Shown: positions 26,491 through 36,332, counted from the first letter of the stretch. The stretch: DNA of 48,884 nt from Sebaldella sp. S0638 (GCF_024158605.1 NZ_JAMZGM010000022.1:1-48884); one strand, 5' to 3'. Numbers and translations: made by a program. Notes: a model not told the origin generated them from the sequence alone.

Positions 26491-28950
26491 TTATTCGATT
26501 TCTGGTGTTATTTTTACTGTTGATGCTACTTTTTCATTTTCTCTTACTTTCATTATTCTTACTCCTGATGTAGCTCTTCCTATTACAGATATAGATCCTA
26601 CCTCTGTTCTTATCAGCGTTCCTTCAGAAGTTATCAGCATAATTTCAGAATTATCATCTACTATTTTTACATCTGTGATTTTTCCTGTTTTAGCATTTTT
26701 CTTTAAGTTTGTTATTCCTTTTCCGCCACGTGACTGTAATCTGTAATCTTCCAGCTTCGTTCTCTTTCCATAACCCTCTTCAGCTATAGTCAGTATTGTT
26801 TTCTGGCTGATATCTTCCGAAGCATATATTATCGCACCGGCAACGACTACGTCATTTGGTCTCAGAGTAATACCTTTTACTCCTGCTGCAGTTCTTCCCA
26901 TACTTCTTACATCATGTTCAGAGAATCTTATGGCAAAACCTTCTCTTGTAGCAAGGAATACTTCATCTTTCTGTGTTCCCGAAGTTAATCCTGCATAGAT
27001 CAGTTCGTCGTCATCTTTTAGTCCTATCGCTTTTATTCCTGCTTTATTTATGCTGGCAAAAAGCTCAAGACTTGTTTTCTTGACAACTCCTTTTCTAGTC
27101 AAAAAGAATATATCCTTGTCTTTCTCAAATTCTCTTACTTTTATTATTGTGCTGACTGTTTCGTCTTCCTGAAGCTTTATGATATTGCTTATCAGTCTTC
27201 CTCTTGCCTGCTTGCTCGCTTCTGGTATTTCATAAACTTTTATATCATGCACTTTTCCTTTTGTTGTAAAAATCAGTAAAGAATCAAGATTTTTAGCGAT
27301 ATACATATCTTTTATGATATCATCTTCAAGGATATTCGTAGCACTTACTCCTATTCCGCCTCTTTTTTGTGCTCTGTAAACATCTATAGGAGTTCTTTTT
27401 ACGTAACCTTTATCTGTAAGCGTTACTACTACTTCCTCATCCTTAATCAGATCTTCTATCCCTATTTCTACTCTCGCATCTCTTATTTCTGTTCTTCTAG
27501 GGTCAGAAAAATCTTCTTTAATTTTCTTTACTTCTTCTTTTATTATAGCATAAATTTTATCCGGATCGCTTAAAATAGCTTTTAATTCTTCTATTAATAA
27601 CATTAATTCCTTGTATTCTTCTTCTATTTTTTCTCTTTCCAGACCTGTAAGCCTTTGTAATCTCATATCAAGAATTGCTTTTGCCTGAACTTCCGAAAAA
27701 GCAAAACCTGCCATTAATTTTTCCTTGGCTTCATTTCCGTCCTGTGATCCTCTGATAATTTTTATTATTTCGTCAATATTATCCAGAGCTATTTTAAACC
27801 CTTCCAATATATGAGCTCTTTTTTCAGCTTTGTCCAGTTCGAATTTAGTTCTTCTCGTAACCACTGAATATCTGTGTTTCAGATAATTCTGAAGAATTTC
27901 TTTCAGATTCAGTACTCTTGGCGCATTATCCACCAGTGCAAGGAATATAATACCGAAAGTATTCTGCAGATCAGTATACTTATAAAGGCTGTTCAGGATT
28001 AATTCGCTTTCTTCTCCTCTTTTCAGCTCTATTACGACTCTTATACCATCTCTGTCAGATTCATCTCTAAGATCTGATATTCCTGTTAATTTTTTATTTC
28101 TTACAAGTTCGGCAATTCTTTCTATAAGTCTCGCCTTATTTACCTGATAAGGAAGCTCGTTAACTATAATTGATTCCTTACCGTTTTTACTTTCTTCTAT
28201 TTTTATTTTTCCCGCTACTCTTACTTTTCCTCTACCAGTCTTATAAGCTTCGATTATTCCGCTTTTTCCGTTTATTATACCTCCGGTAGGAAAATCAGGT
28301 CCTGTTATATGTGTTATCAGTTCTTCTATTGTTATATCAGGATTCTCTATCATTGCTACAATCCCGTCACATACCTCTCCTGCATTATGAGGCGGTATGT
28401 TCGTAGCCATACCCACGGCTATTCCTGTTGCACCGTTAAGAAGCAGATTTGGAAGTTTTGCGGGAAGAACTGTTGGTTCGTCCAGACTTTCATCAAAGTT
28501 CTTTCTGAAATCAATAGTATTTTTATCTATATCTTCCAGCAGCTCATTTGTAATTTTGGCCATTCTTGCCTCTGTATATCTCATTGCCGCTGCTCCGTCA
28601 CCATCTATTGAACCATAATTTCCGTGACCGTTTATTAAAAGGTATCTGGTATTGAATTCCTGAGCCAGTCTTACCATTGCACCGTATACTGCCGAATCCC
28701 CGTGCGGGTGATATTTACCCAGAACTTCCCCGACGATTCTTGCTGACTTTTTATACGGCTTATCATATGTCATCCCAAGTTCATTCATGGCAAATAAAAT
28801 TCTTCTGTGAACCGGCTTTAAACCATCTCTTACATCAGGAAGGGCACGGCTTACAATTACGCTCATGGAATAGTCCAGATAAGACGCTTTTATCTCGTCT
28901 TCAATATATATCGGCTTCTCCGTTAGAATTTCTGTTTCTTTAATTGACAT
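26491..28950 (-). CDS. gyrA: DNA gyrase subunit A
   Basis: 819 residues. With GyrB it introduces negative supercoils. The breakage-reunion domain has Tyr125 in [11 protein letters not shown] and the quinolone-determining stretch [14 protein letters not shown] (81-94). Ser86 corresponds to E. coli Ser83, but the position equivalent to Asp87 is Gly90. The C-terminal beta-pinwheel (from about 500) has a near-canonical GyrA box, QSRGGKG (canonical QRRGGKG), plus several blade repeats such as [10 protein letters not shown]. Full length for the family. It follows gyrB after 14 bp with a GAGGTG ribosome site. Confidence 0.97.
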   Translation of the reverse strand: MSIKETEILTEKPIYIEDEIKASYLDYSMSVIVSRALPDVRDGLKPVHRRILFAMNELGMTYDKPYKKSARIVGEVLGKYHPHGDSAVYGAMVRLAQEFNTRYLLINGHGNYGSIDGDGAAAMRYTEARMAKITNELLEDIDKNTIDFRKNFDESLDEPTVLPAKLPNLLLNGATGIAVGMATNIPPHNAGEVCDGIVAMIENPDITIEELITHITGPDFPTGGIINGKSGIIEAYKTGRGKVRVAGKIKIEESKNGKESIIVNELPYQVNKARLIERIAELVRNKKLTGISDLRDESDRDGIRVVIELKRGEESELILNSLYKYTDLQNTFGIIFLALVDNAPRVLNLKEILQNYLKHRYSVVTRRTKFELDKAEKRAHILEGFKIALDNIDEIIKIIRGSQDGNEAKEKLMAGFAFSEVQAKAILDMRLQRLTGLEREKIEEEYKELMLLIEELKAILSDPDKIYAIIKEEVKKIKEDFSDPRRTEIRDARVEIGIEDLIKDEEVVVTLTDKGYVKRTPIDVYRAQKRGGIGVSATNILEDDIIKDMYIAKNLDSLLIFTTKGKVHDIKVYEIPEASKQARGRLISNIIKLQEDETVSTIIKVREFEKDKDIFFLTRKGVVKKTSLELFASINKAGIKAIGLKDDDELIYAGLTSGTQKDEVFLATREGFAIRFSEHDVRSMGRTAAGVKGITLRPNDVVVAGAIIYASEDISQKTILTIAEEGYGKRTKLEDYRLQSRGGKGITNLKKNAKTGKITDVKIVDDNSEIMLITSEGTLIRTEVGSISVIGRATSGVRIMKVRENEKVASTVKITPEIE

Positions 28951-28964
28951 TGTTCACCTCTTCT

Positions 28965-30893
28965 TTAGATATCTAAGTTTCTTACATAGTGTGCATGTTC
29001 TTCTATAAATTGTCTTCTTGGTTCTACTTTATCTCCCATTAAGACATTAAACATTTTATCTGCATATGTGGCATCTTCCAGTGATACTTTCAGTAAAGTT
29101 CTTACCTCAGGATCCATTGTTGTTTCCCACAGCTGTTCCGGATTCATCTCTCCCAGACCTTTATATCTCTGTAATCCGTATCTCTTATTTTCTTCATCCA
29201 TTACTTTTGTTACACTTTGCAGCTGCTCGTCTGAATACACATACTGTATCTGCTTTCCGGCCTGTATCTTATATAAAGGCGGCTGTGCTATATATATGTG
29301 TCCTTCGTTTATCAGTTCTCTTAAGTGTCTGTAAAAGAATGTAAGCATAAGAGTTCTTATATGCGCTCCATCCACATCGGCATCTGTCATTATTATAATC
29401 TTATGATATCTTAATTTTTCCAGATCCATTTCATCTCCGAAACCTGCACCAAAAGCTGTTATCATTGCTCTTATCTCTGCATTTTCCAGTGCTTTTCCTA
29501 TTCCTGCTTTTTCTACGTTTAATATTTTACCTCTCAAAGGAAGTATTGCCTGAAATCTTCTGTCTCTTCCCTGTTTTGCCGATCCGCCTGCCGAATCTCC
29601 TTCGACTATGTATATTTCACATTCTGAAGCGTCTTTTGACGAACAGTCTGCCAGTTTCCCCGGAAGTGATCCCACTTCAAGAGAGCTTTTTCTTAATACT
29701 AATTCTCTGGCTTTTTTTGCTGCTTCTCTGGCTTTTTTTGACATTAATATTTTTTCTATGATATTTGACGCTTCTTTAGGATGATCTTCCAGATACATCT
29801 TAAGCGAACTTCCCACTATTCCTGATACTACCCCTGTTATCTCACTGTTTCCGAGCTTTGTTTTTGTCTGCCCTTCGAACTGAGGCTCAGGTATTTTTAT
29901 ACTCAGGATAGCTACCAGACCTTCTCTTACATCAGAACCCTGAAAAGAACCGTCTTTATCTTTCACCAGTCCTATCTGCTTGGAAATTTCGTTCAGAACT
30001 CTGGTAAGCGCTGTTCTGTATCCGCTTACATGTGTTCCGCCTTCATGGGTATTTATGTTATTTACAAATGAGTAGACCATTTCTCTTTGTGAAATAGTAT
30101 ATGTCATGGCTATTTCCACTTCTACCCTTTTGTTATTGTCAAGTATCACGGCATCATCCATATATATGATATCATCTAACACTCTTTCATCATCAGCTAT
30201 TTCCGCAAGGAAATCCTTTATTCCTCCCTCAAAGTGAAGATCATCGGTTTTAGGTTTATCTTTATTTCTCTCATCACTAAGGATTATTTTCAGCCCTTTG
30301 TTCAAATAAGCCATCTCTTTTAATCTTGTGAGCAAAATTTCATAATCATATTCCAATGTTTCAAATATTTCATCATCAGCTTTGAATCTTATTGTAGTTC
30401 CGTGAACATCCTCAGGTGCTTCTCCTATCTGCTTGATGTCCTCCACGGCTACTCCTCTGTGGTACTTCTGATACCATATTTTTCCTTCTTTTGTTACAGT
30501 AGCCTCCAAAGTCTCAGACAGGGCGTTAACTACCGAAACTCCAACCCCGTGTAGTCCTCCCGAAACTTTATAGTTATCATTATTAAATTTTCCTCCCGCG
30601 TGCAGCACTGTTAAAACTACCTCAAGAGTTGATTTTCCCATTTTTTCATGCATTTCTACCGGGATACCTCTCCCGTTATCGATTACCTCTATTATATTAT
30701 CTTCCAGTACTCTTACTCTTATAGTGTCGCAAAATCCGGCCAAAGCCTCGTCCACACTATTATCCACTATTTCCCAGACTAAATGGTGAAGTCCCTTGGC
30801 CGAAGTCGAACCAATGTACATTCCTGGTCTTTTTCTAACGGCCTCGAGACCCTCAAGGACCGTTATACTCTCCGCGTTATAATTGTCGCTCAT
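28965..30893 (-). CDS. gyrB: DNA gyrase subunit B
   Basis: 642 residues from the ATG at 30893. A longer reading from 30935 starts inside the promoter region and lacks a ribosome site, whereas GGAGG is placed well before 30893. GHKL ATPase: Glu41 and Asn45 ([10 protein letters not shown]), Asp72 (DNGRGIPVE), lid GGLHGVG (112-118). Transducer domain, then the TOPRIM core with [15 protein letters not shown] and [12 protein letters not shown], and the C-terminal [13 protein letters not shown]. It supplies ATP-driven strand passage for gyrase. It has its own promoter in addition to any readthrough from upstream genes, and gyrA follows. Confidence 0.97.
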   Translation of the reverse strand: MSDNYNAESITVLEGLEAVRKRPGMYIGSTSAKGLHHLVWEIVDNSVDEALAGFCDTIRVRVLEDNIIEVIDNGRGIPVEMHEKMGKSTLEVVLTVLHAGGKFNNDNYKVSGGLHGVGVSVVNALSETLEATVTKEGKIWYQKYHRGVAVEDIKQIGEAPEDVHGTTIRFKADDEIFETLEYDYEILLTRLKEMAYLNKGLKIILSDERNKDKPKTDDLHFEGGIKDFLAEIADDERVLDDIIYMDDAVILDNNKRVEVEIAMTYTISQREMVYSFVNNINTHEGGTHVSGYRTALTRVLNEISKQIGLVKDKDGSFQGSDVREGLVAILSIKIPEPQFEGQTKTKLGNSEITGVVSGIVGSSLKMYLEDHPKEASNIIEKILMSKKAREAAKKARELVLRKSSLEVGSLPGKLADCSSKDASECEIYIVEGDSAGGSAKQGRDRRFQAILPLRGKILNVEKAGIGKALENAEIRAMITAFGAGFGDEMDLEKLRYHKIIIMTDADVDGAHIRTLMLTFFYRHLRELINEGHIYIAQPPLYKIQAGKQIQYVYSDEQLQSVTKVMDEENKRYGLQRYKGLGEMNPEQLWETTMDPEVRTLLKVSLEDATYADKMFNVLMGDKVEPRRQFIEEHAHYVRNLDI

Positions 30894-30925
30894 TTTTTCC
30901 TCCGTTCTATATTTCCATACTCTAT

Positions 30926-30954
30926 ATTTTATCATGTTTGTGACTTTTTATCAA
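30926..30954 (-). promoter_or_regulatory. Internal promoter for gyrB-gyrA
   Basis: On the minus strand TTGATA (30954-30949), 17 bp, TAAAAT (30931-30926), with a TGa extension before the -10 box. It lies in the 139-bp gap between the GyrB-like paralogue and gyrB. Confidence 0.65.
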
Positions 30955-31032
30955 TCAATTGATTTTAAAGTCTTTAGATATATTTAGGTGTAAAACTTTA
31001 AATATATTTAAACTCTTTATTTTTTTATATTT

Positions 31033-31713
31033 TCACTTTAAAAACTCTTTTATTTCCCCTTTGAAATAAAAATAGTCTGTTTTTATCTCTTTTATATTTC
31101 TCTCATCGCTTAAATGTATCTCTATTCCTTTTATTTTTTTCAATTCCTTTTGAAAAATTTCATAATTATATTCCAGTGTCTCAAAAATTTCCCTGTCTGC
31201 TAAAAACTTTATTACAGTACCATGTACCTCTGCAGGAGCTGTTTCTGTTTGTTTTACATTATCTTCGGGTATTCCTTTTTTATATTTCTGATACCACACT
31301 TTGCTGTCTCTTATTACACTAATCTCCAGAGTCTCTGATAAGACATTCACTGAAAGCAGTCCCCCTCTGTATTTTTTTGGGGAAAGCTTATAAATACCAT
31401 CTGTTAATTCTCCTCTAAAGTATTTTCCGGTAAGAATAATCTCAAGTATTGATTCCTTCTTTGTTTCATGTTTTTCTACAGTTATTCCCCTGCCGTTATC
31501 AGACACTTCTATTATACCGCCTTTAAGTAATCTTACGTTTATATTACTGCAAAATCCGGCTAAAGCTTCATTTACACTATTATCAATTAATTCCCAAACC
31601 ATATTATGAAGACCTTCATACGACACAGAACCGATAAACATCTCCGGCCTTTTTCTGATCCCTTCCCTTACCCCAAGAACAGCTATATTTTTTGTATCAT
31701 TATTTCTGTCCAT
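31033..31713 (-). CDS. Free-standing GyrB N-terminal ATPase-domain paralogue
   Basis: 226 residues, matching only the GHKL subdomain of GyrB. It aligns to the adjacent gyrB without gaps for about 190 residues, roughly half of them identical by eye. It stops where the transducer domain would begin (EIKEFLK against IKDFLAE). ATP-contact residues are kept: Glu41, Asn45 (ELIDNSVNEA), Asp72 (SDNGRGI) and the VHGT threonine. The lid loop GGLHGVG (112-118 in GyrB) has become PKKYRGG, and the preceding AGGKF lysine is lost. No TOPRIM or transducer remains. It has a good GGAGGG ribosome site and no frameshift. This looks like a partial gyrB duplication kept as an intact reading frame, perhaps a nucleotide-binding decoy or gyrase modulator, or an early pseudogene. 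Confidence 0.85.
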   Translation of the reverse strand: MDRNNDTKNIAVLGVREGIRKRPEMFIGSVSYEGLHNMVWELIDNSVNEALAGFCSNINVRLLKGGIIEVSDNGRGITVEKHETKKESILEIILTGKYFRGELTDGIYKLSPKKYRGGLLSVNVLSETLEISVIRDSKVWYQKYKKGIPEDNVKQTETAPAEVHGTVIKFLADREIFETLEYNYEIFQKELKKIKGIEIHLSDERNIKEIKTDYFYFKGEIKEFLK

Positions 31714-31733
31714 TTTCCCTCCGTTTTTATAAC

Positions 31734-31985
31734 TTAAAGATTTTTCAGTTTTTCCATTTCCTCAGCTCTCATTTTCAATGCTCTGTTTGTATAAGAACTT
31801 ACATATATAAATTCATTGGTCATTATTATTGTTCTCGGTTCTTTTCTGCTCAGGTCTATTACCTTTTTTCTGTATTTTTCCAGATAGTCTCTGTTTTTCT
31901 TATTTTTTACAAAGTCAGAATGTTCTATTATAAGGATTATATCTTTCAAAGGTATAAAATTATTATTTTCGATATAAATATACAT
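31734..31985 (-). CDS. remB: RemB/YaaB-like regulator (RemA family, DUF370)
   Basis: 83 residues. It begins MYIYIENNNFIPLKDIILII and has TIIMTNEFIYVSSYTNRALKMRAEEM, closely following the pattern of B. subtilis YaaB/RemB, which lies in the same place between recF and gyrB. RemA-family proteins are DNA-binding regulators of matrix genes in Bacillus; the role outside Bacilli is unknown. Its start overlaps the end of the DUF721 gene by one base, so translation is coupled. Confidence 0.85.
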   Translation of the reverse strand: MYIYIENNNFIPLKDIILIIEHSDFVKNKKNRDYLEKYRKKVIDLSRKEPRTIIMTNEFIYVSSYTNRALKMRAEEMEKLKNL

Positions 31986-32845
31986 TATATCCTTCCCCTC
32001 AGCTTTAAAAATTTTGTGAGCCTGTTCAAAAGCTCCTCTTTTACTTTATTTATTATAAATATTTCACTTGACCCGGTTCTGTACAATGCGTACTTTTCCG
32101 CAGCGCTGCCTGCTTCCTTGAGATTATTCTGCTCTATCAGCTCGGATACAAACAGTGTCAGATCTTCTGCCAGCTGATCCCTTGCCTTATAAAATTCTCC
32201 TTCTGTAAGCCCTTCTATCTCTCTTTCAGTTTCTCTATAGCTGATTACAGGATTCTTTTCTATGAGATTTTTTATTTTCCCCATTTTTTCATTCTCCAGA
32301 TCATTTCTGCATTTTATACATATTTCACCTTCACCCAGAAACAAATCACCGCATCTGTTACATTCTCTGTAGCCTTTTTTCAAAAGAATCTTTTCGTTAA
32401 TCTTGGAATTAAGAGCTATATTTTTTACCCTTTCGGCTAATTCATCATTTTCCGCAGAAGAGAAAAGTCCCTCTATCTTTTGCTTTTCTTCAGGGGTTAT
32501 TTCTGCTGTTTCTTCTGATTCTTCATAATCTTTATACATATCCCTGTTCTGATATATTTTTCCGCTTTTCATATAAATTTCACCCACTGCCGTACCGTAA
32601 AATTCCTCGTTAACATTTTCCAGTATAGTTTCCCTGTACATTTTCATTTCATTCATAATAAGATTATTTTCCACAATTACTGTTAACTTTCCTTTACTAA
32701 AAAAAGATGGAAAAGAATATTCCGCTATGACTTCCCCGACTATTTTTTTCCAGTTCTTTCTTATAATGTGTATCATATATCTGTCATCTTCAGTAATTTT
32801 GTTCATACTTACCTCACCGATTCTGTTCGGTTTCTTATTATTCAT
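31985..32845 (-). CDS. DUF721/DciA-like protein with zinc ribbon
   Basis: 286 residues. The N-terminal ~100 residues carry the DUF721 pattern: NWKKIVGEVIAEYSFPSFF, GKLTVIVENN and VGEIYMKSGK. DUF721 includes DciA, which loads the replicative helicase in bacteria lacking DnaC/DnaI. An acidic helical linker (100-155) leads to a four-cysteine zinc ribbon (Cys162, 165, 176, 179: CNRCG, CIKC), then a helical C-terminal part. The ATG at 32845 overlaps the recF stop. An alternative ATG at 32806 has a better ribosome site (GAGGT) and would give 273 residues, still keeping the domain. Its place between recF and remB fits a replication role. Confidence 0.8.
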   Translation of the reverse strand: MNNKKPNRIGEVSMNKITEDDRYMIHIIRKNWKKIVGEVIAEYSFPSFFSKGKLTVIVENNLIMNEMKMYRETILENVNEEFYGTAVGEIYMKSGKIYQNRDMYKDYEESEETAEITPEEKQKIEGLFSSAENDELAERVKNIALNSKINEKILLKKGYRECNRCGDLFLGEGEICIKCRNDLENEKMGKIKNLIEKNPVISYRETEREIEGLTEGEFYKARDQLAEDLTLFVSELIEQNNLKEAGSAAEKYALYRTGSSEIFIINKVKEELLNRLTKFLKLRGRI

Positions 32846-33926
32846 CTGACAGTATCCGCCCCTTATCTATATATATTTTTTTTCCTTCTATATTCAGTTT
32901 TTCTGTTGAAGTAATAAAACACTGTATATTTTTATTTTTGAAATAATTTAAAATACTGTTTTTTCTTATTTCATCAAAGTACGAGGAAATATCATCTATT
33001 AAAAATACAGGAATCTCGTTTTTTTCTTTTATCAGCATATCTATCTCAGCTATTTTCAAAGAAAATATAATGGATTTTTTTTCGCCCTGCGATGAAAATG
33101 ACTTGGCATTTTTACCGTTCAGCTCAAATATAAAATCCTCTTTTTGAGGTCCCACAAGAGTATAACCGTATCTTTTTTCCCTGTCATGTTTTTTCACGGT
33201 TTCTTCCCTGAATTTTTCCTTTATCTCCTCAAGTGTCATTTTATCAATATTTCCTATGAAAGAGTCATATTTTAGCCTTAGTTCGGAATTAGCGTCAAAA
33301 AGTTTTCTGTAATTGAGATTCAGAAGTATTGAGATATTTTTTACATACTCTCTTCTCATCAGAATTATTTTTGATCCTTCTTCTATGAACTTTTCATTAT
33401 ATATCTGATAAAGTTCCTTGCTTGTTTTTCTTTCTTTTATAAGTTTATTCCTCGTTTTTAATATTTTTTCAAAATCAATCAGTGTTTTTAAATATATATT
33501 TTTGGTCTGTGAAATCTCGTAATTGAAAAAACCACGGCGTACAGACGGATTCCCTATTATTATCTCTATATCCTCGGGTATAAAAGAAATTACGTTTAAT
33601 ATCCCTACATAATCTATATACTTTGTCTTATTTTTATCTACATAGTATTCTTTTTTATCATTGTTAAAATCTATGGCAATTGTCTTTCCTGAGAGCTTTG
33701 ACTCAAAATTTCCGTAAACAATAGTCCTTGTCTTATCATATAAAGTCAGGTCTTTTACTTTTTTTGTCCTGAAACTTTTTCCGGTGGCTAAAAAATAGAC
33801 AGCTTCGATCAATGATGTTTTCCCCTGTCCATTTTTTCCGTATATGAGATTGAAATCCGGATCAAATTCTATTTTTTTGTTCTCCAGACACCTAAAGTTA
33901 TTCAAACTTAACTGTTTAAGTTTCAT
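32838..33926 (-). CDS. recF: DNA replication and repair protein RecF
   Basis: 362 residues. SMC-like ATPase that helps RecO/RecR load RecA at single-strand gaps. Seen: the N-terminal LKQLSLNNFRCLENKKIEF, the Walker A GKNGQGKTS (30-38), the ABC-type signature SSQGEKKSIIFSLKIAE, and Walker B PVFLIDDISSYFD. It begins one base after yaaA ends and overlaps the DUF721 gene by 8 bp. This fits the classical dnaA-region operon. Confidence 0.96.
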   Translation of the reverse strand: MKLKQLSLNNFRCLENKKIEFDPDFNLIYGKNGQGKTSLIEAVYFLATGKSFRTKKVKDLTLYDKTRTIVYGNFESKLSGKTIAIDFNNDKKEYYVDKNKTKYIDYVGILNVISFIPEDIEIIIGNPSVRRGFFNYEISQTKNIYLKTLIDFEKILKTRNKLIKERKTSKELYQIYNEKFIEEGSKIILMRREYVKNISILLNLNYRKLFDANSELRLKYDSFIGNIDKMTLEEIKEKFREETVKKHDREKRYGYTLVGPQKEDFIFELNGKNAKSFSSQGEKKSIIFSLKIAEIDMLIKEKNEIPVFLIDDISSYFDEIRKNSILNYFKNKNIQCFITSTEKLNIEGKKIYIDKGRILSDE

Positions 33927-33927
33927 A

Positions 33928-34140
33928 CTAACCTCTTACTATTTTTATTTTTTCTCCGTCAAGTTCTATTATATCATTTTCATAGATTTTTTTCCCGCGT
34001 CTTTTTTCCACTTCTCCGTTTACCAGCACATTTCCTTCCAGAATATGGTATCTTGCTTCCCCGCCGTCGCCAACAATTCCGGCCCATTTCAAAAGCTGGT
34101 CCAGTTTTATAAATTCTGTTTTTATCGCTACTTCTCTCAT
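33928..34140 (-). CDS. yaaA: S4-domain RNA-binding protein YaaA
   Basis: 70 residues, essentially a single S4 domain: FIKLDQLLKWAGIVGDGGEARYHI, then GNVLVNGEVEKRRGKKI. YaaA-type proteins lie between dnaN and recF in Firmicutes and bind RNA; a role in ribosome assembly has been proposed for the Bacillus homologue. Here it directly follows dnaA (68 bp gap) because dnaN is absent from this position. Confidence 0.9.
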   Translation of the reverse strand: MREVAIKTEFIKLDQLLKWAGIVGDGGEARYHILEGNVLVNGEVEKRRGKKIYENDIIELDGEKIKIVRG

Positions 34141-34208
34141 TATTTATCCCTACTTTTCAATTATCTGAGATTTTTCTCTTTTTTGTTTCCAAAGCAAAAC
34201 GTTTTATT

Positions 34209-35567
34209 TTACTCTACTATTTTCTGTTTTATATTATCTATCTCTTTTTTTAATACTATTTCTTCCTTCATTCTTGTTTCAATCTTTCTGATACTGCTTA
34301 TTACCGTACTGTGATCCCTTCCCCCGAACAGACCTCCTATAGTAGTAAGATTCAGATCAAGCTGGTCTTTCAGTAAAAACATTGCTATCTGTCTGGCATT
34401 TGTAATTTCCTGCTGTCTTTTCTTACCTTTCATTTCATCAAGAGGTATTGAATAATAGCCTGATACTGTAGTAATTATTTTGTTTGCAGTTATTTTCGAC
34501 TGCTGCTTTTTCAGCAGATCGGCAAGATCTTCCTGTACCAGCTGCAGCGTTATAGCCTTTCTTAAAAGTGTAGATCTGGCAATTACCCTTGTCAATGCCC
34601 CTTCCAGCTCTCTTATATTAGAGCTTATGGAACTTGATATGAATTCCAGTACTTCATCTGATATTATTACGCTTTTAGAATCTGCTATATTCTTTAATAT
34701 TGCAAGTCTTGTTTCATAGTCCGGTTTTTGTACGTCTACTGACAGTCCGCTGTCGAATCTTGATTCTATTCTTTTGGAAAGGTTTCTTATTTCTCTCGGA
34801 AGTCTGTCACTTGACATGATTATCTGCTTCCCCAGTTCCTGAAGTGTATTAAATGTATGGAAAAATTCTTCCTCTACACTCCCTGTTCCTTGTCCGAATA
34901 CTTTTTCAAAAAATTGTATGTCATCAATTAACAGTACATCCAGTGTTCTGAATTTATCCCTGAAATTCTGTACATTTGCAAACTGTCCTGCTCTCAGTGA
35001 GTTTATAAATTCATTATTAAAATTCTCAGAAGTACAATATAATACTTTTTTATTAGGGTCTCTATCCAAAACGGCATTTCCCACTGCATGCATAAGATGG
35101 GTTTTTCCCAGACCCGAACCTCCGTATATCAATAAAGGATTATATACTATTCCCGGATTTTGCGAGATTGCTATACATGCTGCATTTGCCAGCTCGTTTC
35201 CTTTTCCTACAACGAAGTTTTCAAATCTGTATCTCTGATTCAGGTTATTTATCAGCTTTTTCTGATTATCCATTACCGAGATATAGTTCTCAAACTTTTC
35301 TTCCACTATCTGTTTCAGTTCGAATATAATATTAATTCTCTGTGATGTCTCCATCATAAGTATATCGTTAATTATCTCCATCATATTCTGTTTGTATCTC
35401 TGTTCCACTTTTTCTTTCATAAATGTAGATTCTACCCATACATAAAGGGTATTCTCCTTGAACTCATGTACGTTTAAAGGTTTTATATATGTATTAAACT
35501 CCACTTCATCAATCTGATATTTCAATATTTTTACAATCTTTTCCCATAAGACCAATGGATCAACCAT
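34209..35567 (-). CDS. dnaA: Chromosomal replication initiator DnaA
   Basis: 452 residues, full length. Domain I at 1-80; a short linker; AAA+ domain III with Walker A GGSGLGKT (149-156) and Walker B LLIDDIQ (212-218); DNA-binding domain IV with the signature GLFGGRDHSTV (416-422 core). It binds the DnaA boxes in the adjacent oriC and opens the origin; it probably also represses its own promoter, which is next to the boxes. The ribosome site is AAGGAG, about 10 bp before the ATG. Confidence 0.97.
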   Translation of the reverse strand: MVDPLVLWEKIVKILKYQIDEVEFNTYIKPLNVHEFKENTLYVWVESTFMKEKVEQRYKQNMMEIINDILMMETSQRINIIFELKQIVEEKFENYISVMDNQKKLINNLNQRYRFENFVVGKGNELANAACIAISQNPGIVYNPLLIYGGSGLGKTHLMHAVGNAVLDRDPNKKVLYCTSENFNNEFINSLRAGQFANVQNFRDKFRTLDVLLIDDIQFFEKVFGQGTGSVEEEFFHTFNTLQELGKQIIMSSDRLPREIRNLSKRIESRFDSGLSVDVQKPDYETRLAILKNIADSKSVIISDEVLEFISSSISSNIRELEGALTRVIARSTLLRKAITLQLVQEDLADLLKKQQSKITANKIITTVSGYYSIPLDEMKGKKRQQEITNARQIAMFLLKDQLDLNLTTIGGLFGGRDHSTVISSIRKIETRMKEEIVLKKEIDNIKQKIVE

Positions 35568-35612
35568 TCGTAATGCACTCCTTCTAAATACAAATAATTT
35601 TTAAGTATTTGA

Positions 35613-35641
35613 ACTATATCATAAAAAAAAATTTTACGCAA
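35613..35641 (-). promoter_or_regulatory. Promoter of dnaA
   Basis: On the minus strand TTGCGT (35641-35636), 17 bp, TATAGT (35618-35613) with a TGa extension. The nearest DnaA box is about 30 bp upstream of the -35, so autoregulation is likely. Confidence 0.6.
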
Positions 35642-36303
35642 GGGCGGCAGATATTCACTTTTCAACAGAGTTTTCCACAAAAAGCATATAATATTCATAA
35701 TCCAAAATGAGTTTTCCACATTTTCACATAGTTTTCCACGATACATAAAAGAGTTCAAATTATTGATAAAAAAAACTTTTCCCACATACCAATTTTTTTT
35801 CTTATTTTGATGTTGAAAAAAAAACGAGATTTTTGTTTTCAAAAAAAATCCACATTCCCACCACGCTAAAAAAATACTTACAACCCCATATAAAATCTTC
35901 ATTTCAACAAATCCACACGACATAATAATTATAATAATATAAATGTTTTTTATTTTATTAATAATATGCATTGTGGAAAAAAAATATTCCAGTAAAAAAA
36001 GACAAAAAAAATCCGTTTGAAAATTTACACACGAAAAAAAAATTCCGGAAATGAAAACATAACAAAATTCCTAAAAGTATAAAAAATTATATTTCACTTT
36101 TTACAGCATGACATAATCTATAAAAATAATACATAATGTGCTAATCATATTTCATATACACAAATAAAATTTTCTGATTATCCTGATATAATAAAAAGCA
36201 TAAAAAATATATACAAAAAGAGAATCTAATTATTTAAAATATTAAAATAAAAATTTAATTTCAGTGAAAACAAGTCTTTTCAGCCAAATTTCAATTAAAA
36301 AAC

Positions 36304-36332
36304 TTGACTTTTTTCTTTTTTTTTATTATGAT
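36304..36332 (+). promoter_or_regulatory. Distal promoter for rpmH
   Basis: TTGACT (36304-36309), 17 bp, TATGAT (36327-36332). Confidence 0.7.

Noticed and set aside
31033-31713. Calling the GyrB-like gene a pseudogene
   Set aside because: No frameshift or internal stop, good ribosome site, and key ATP-contact residues kept; left as CDS with the doubt noted.
35531-35971. 146-codon minus-strand frame across the origin and dnaA start
   Set aside because: It runs through the DnaA boxes and overlaps dnaA out of frame; Phe/Lys-rich noise from A/T-rich DNA.
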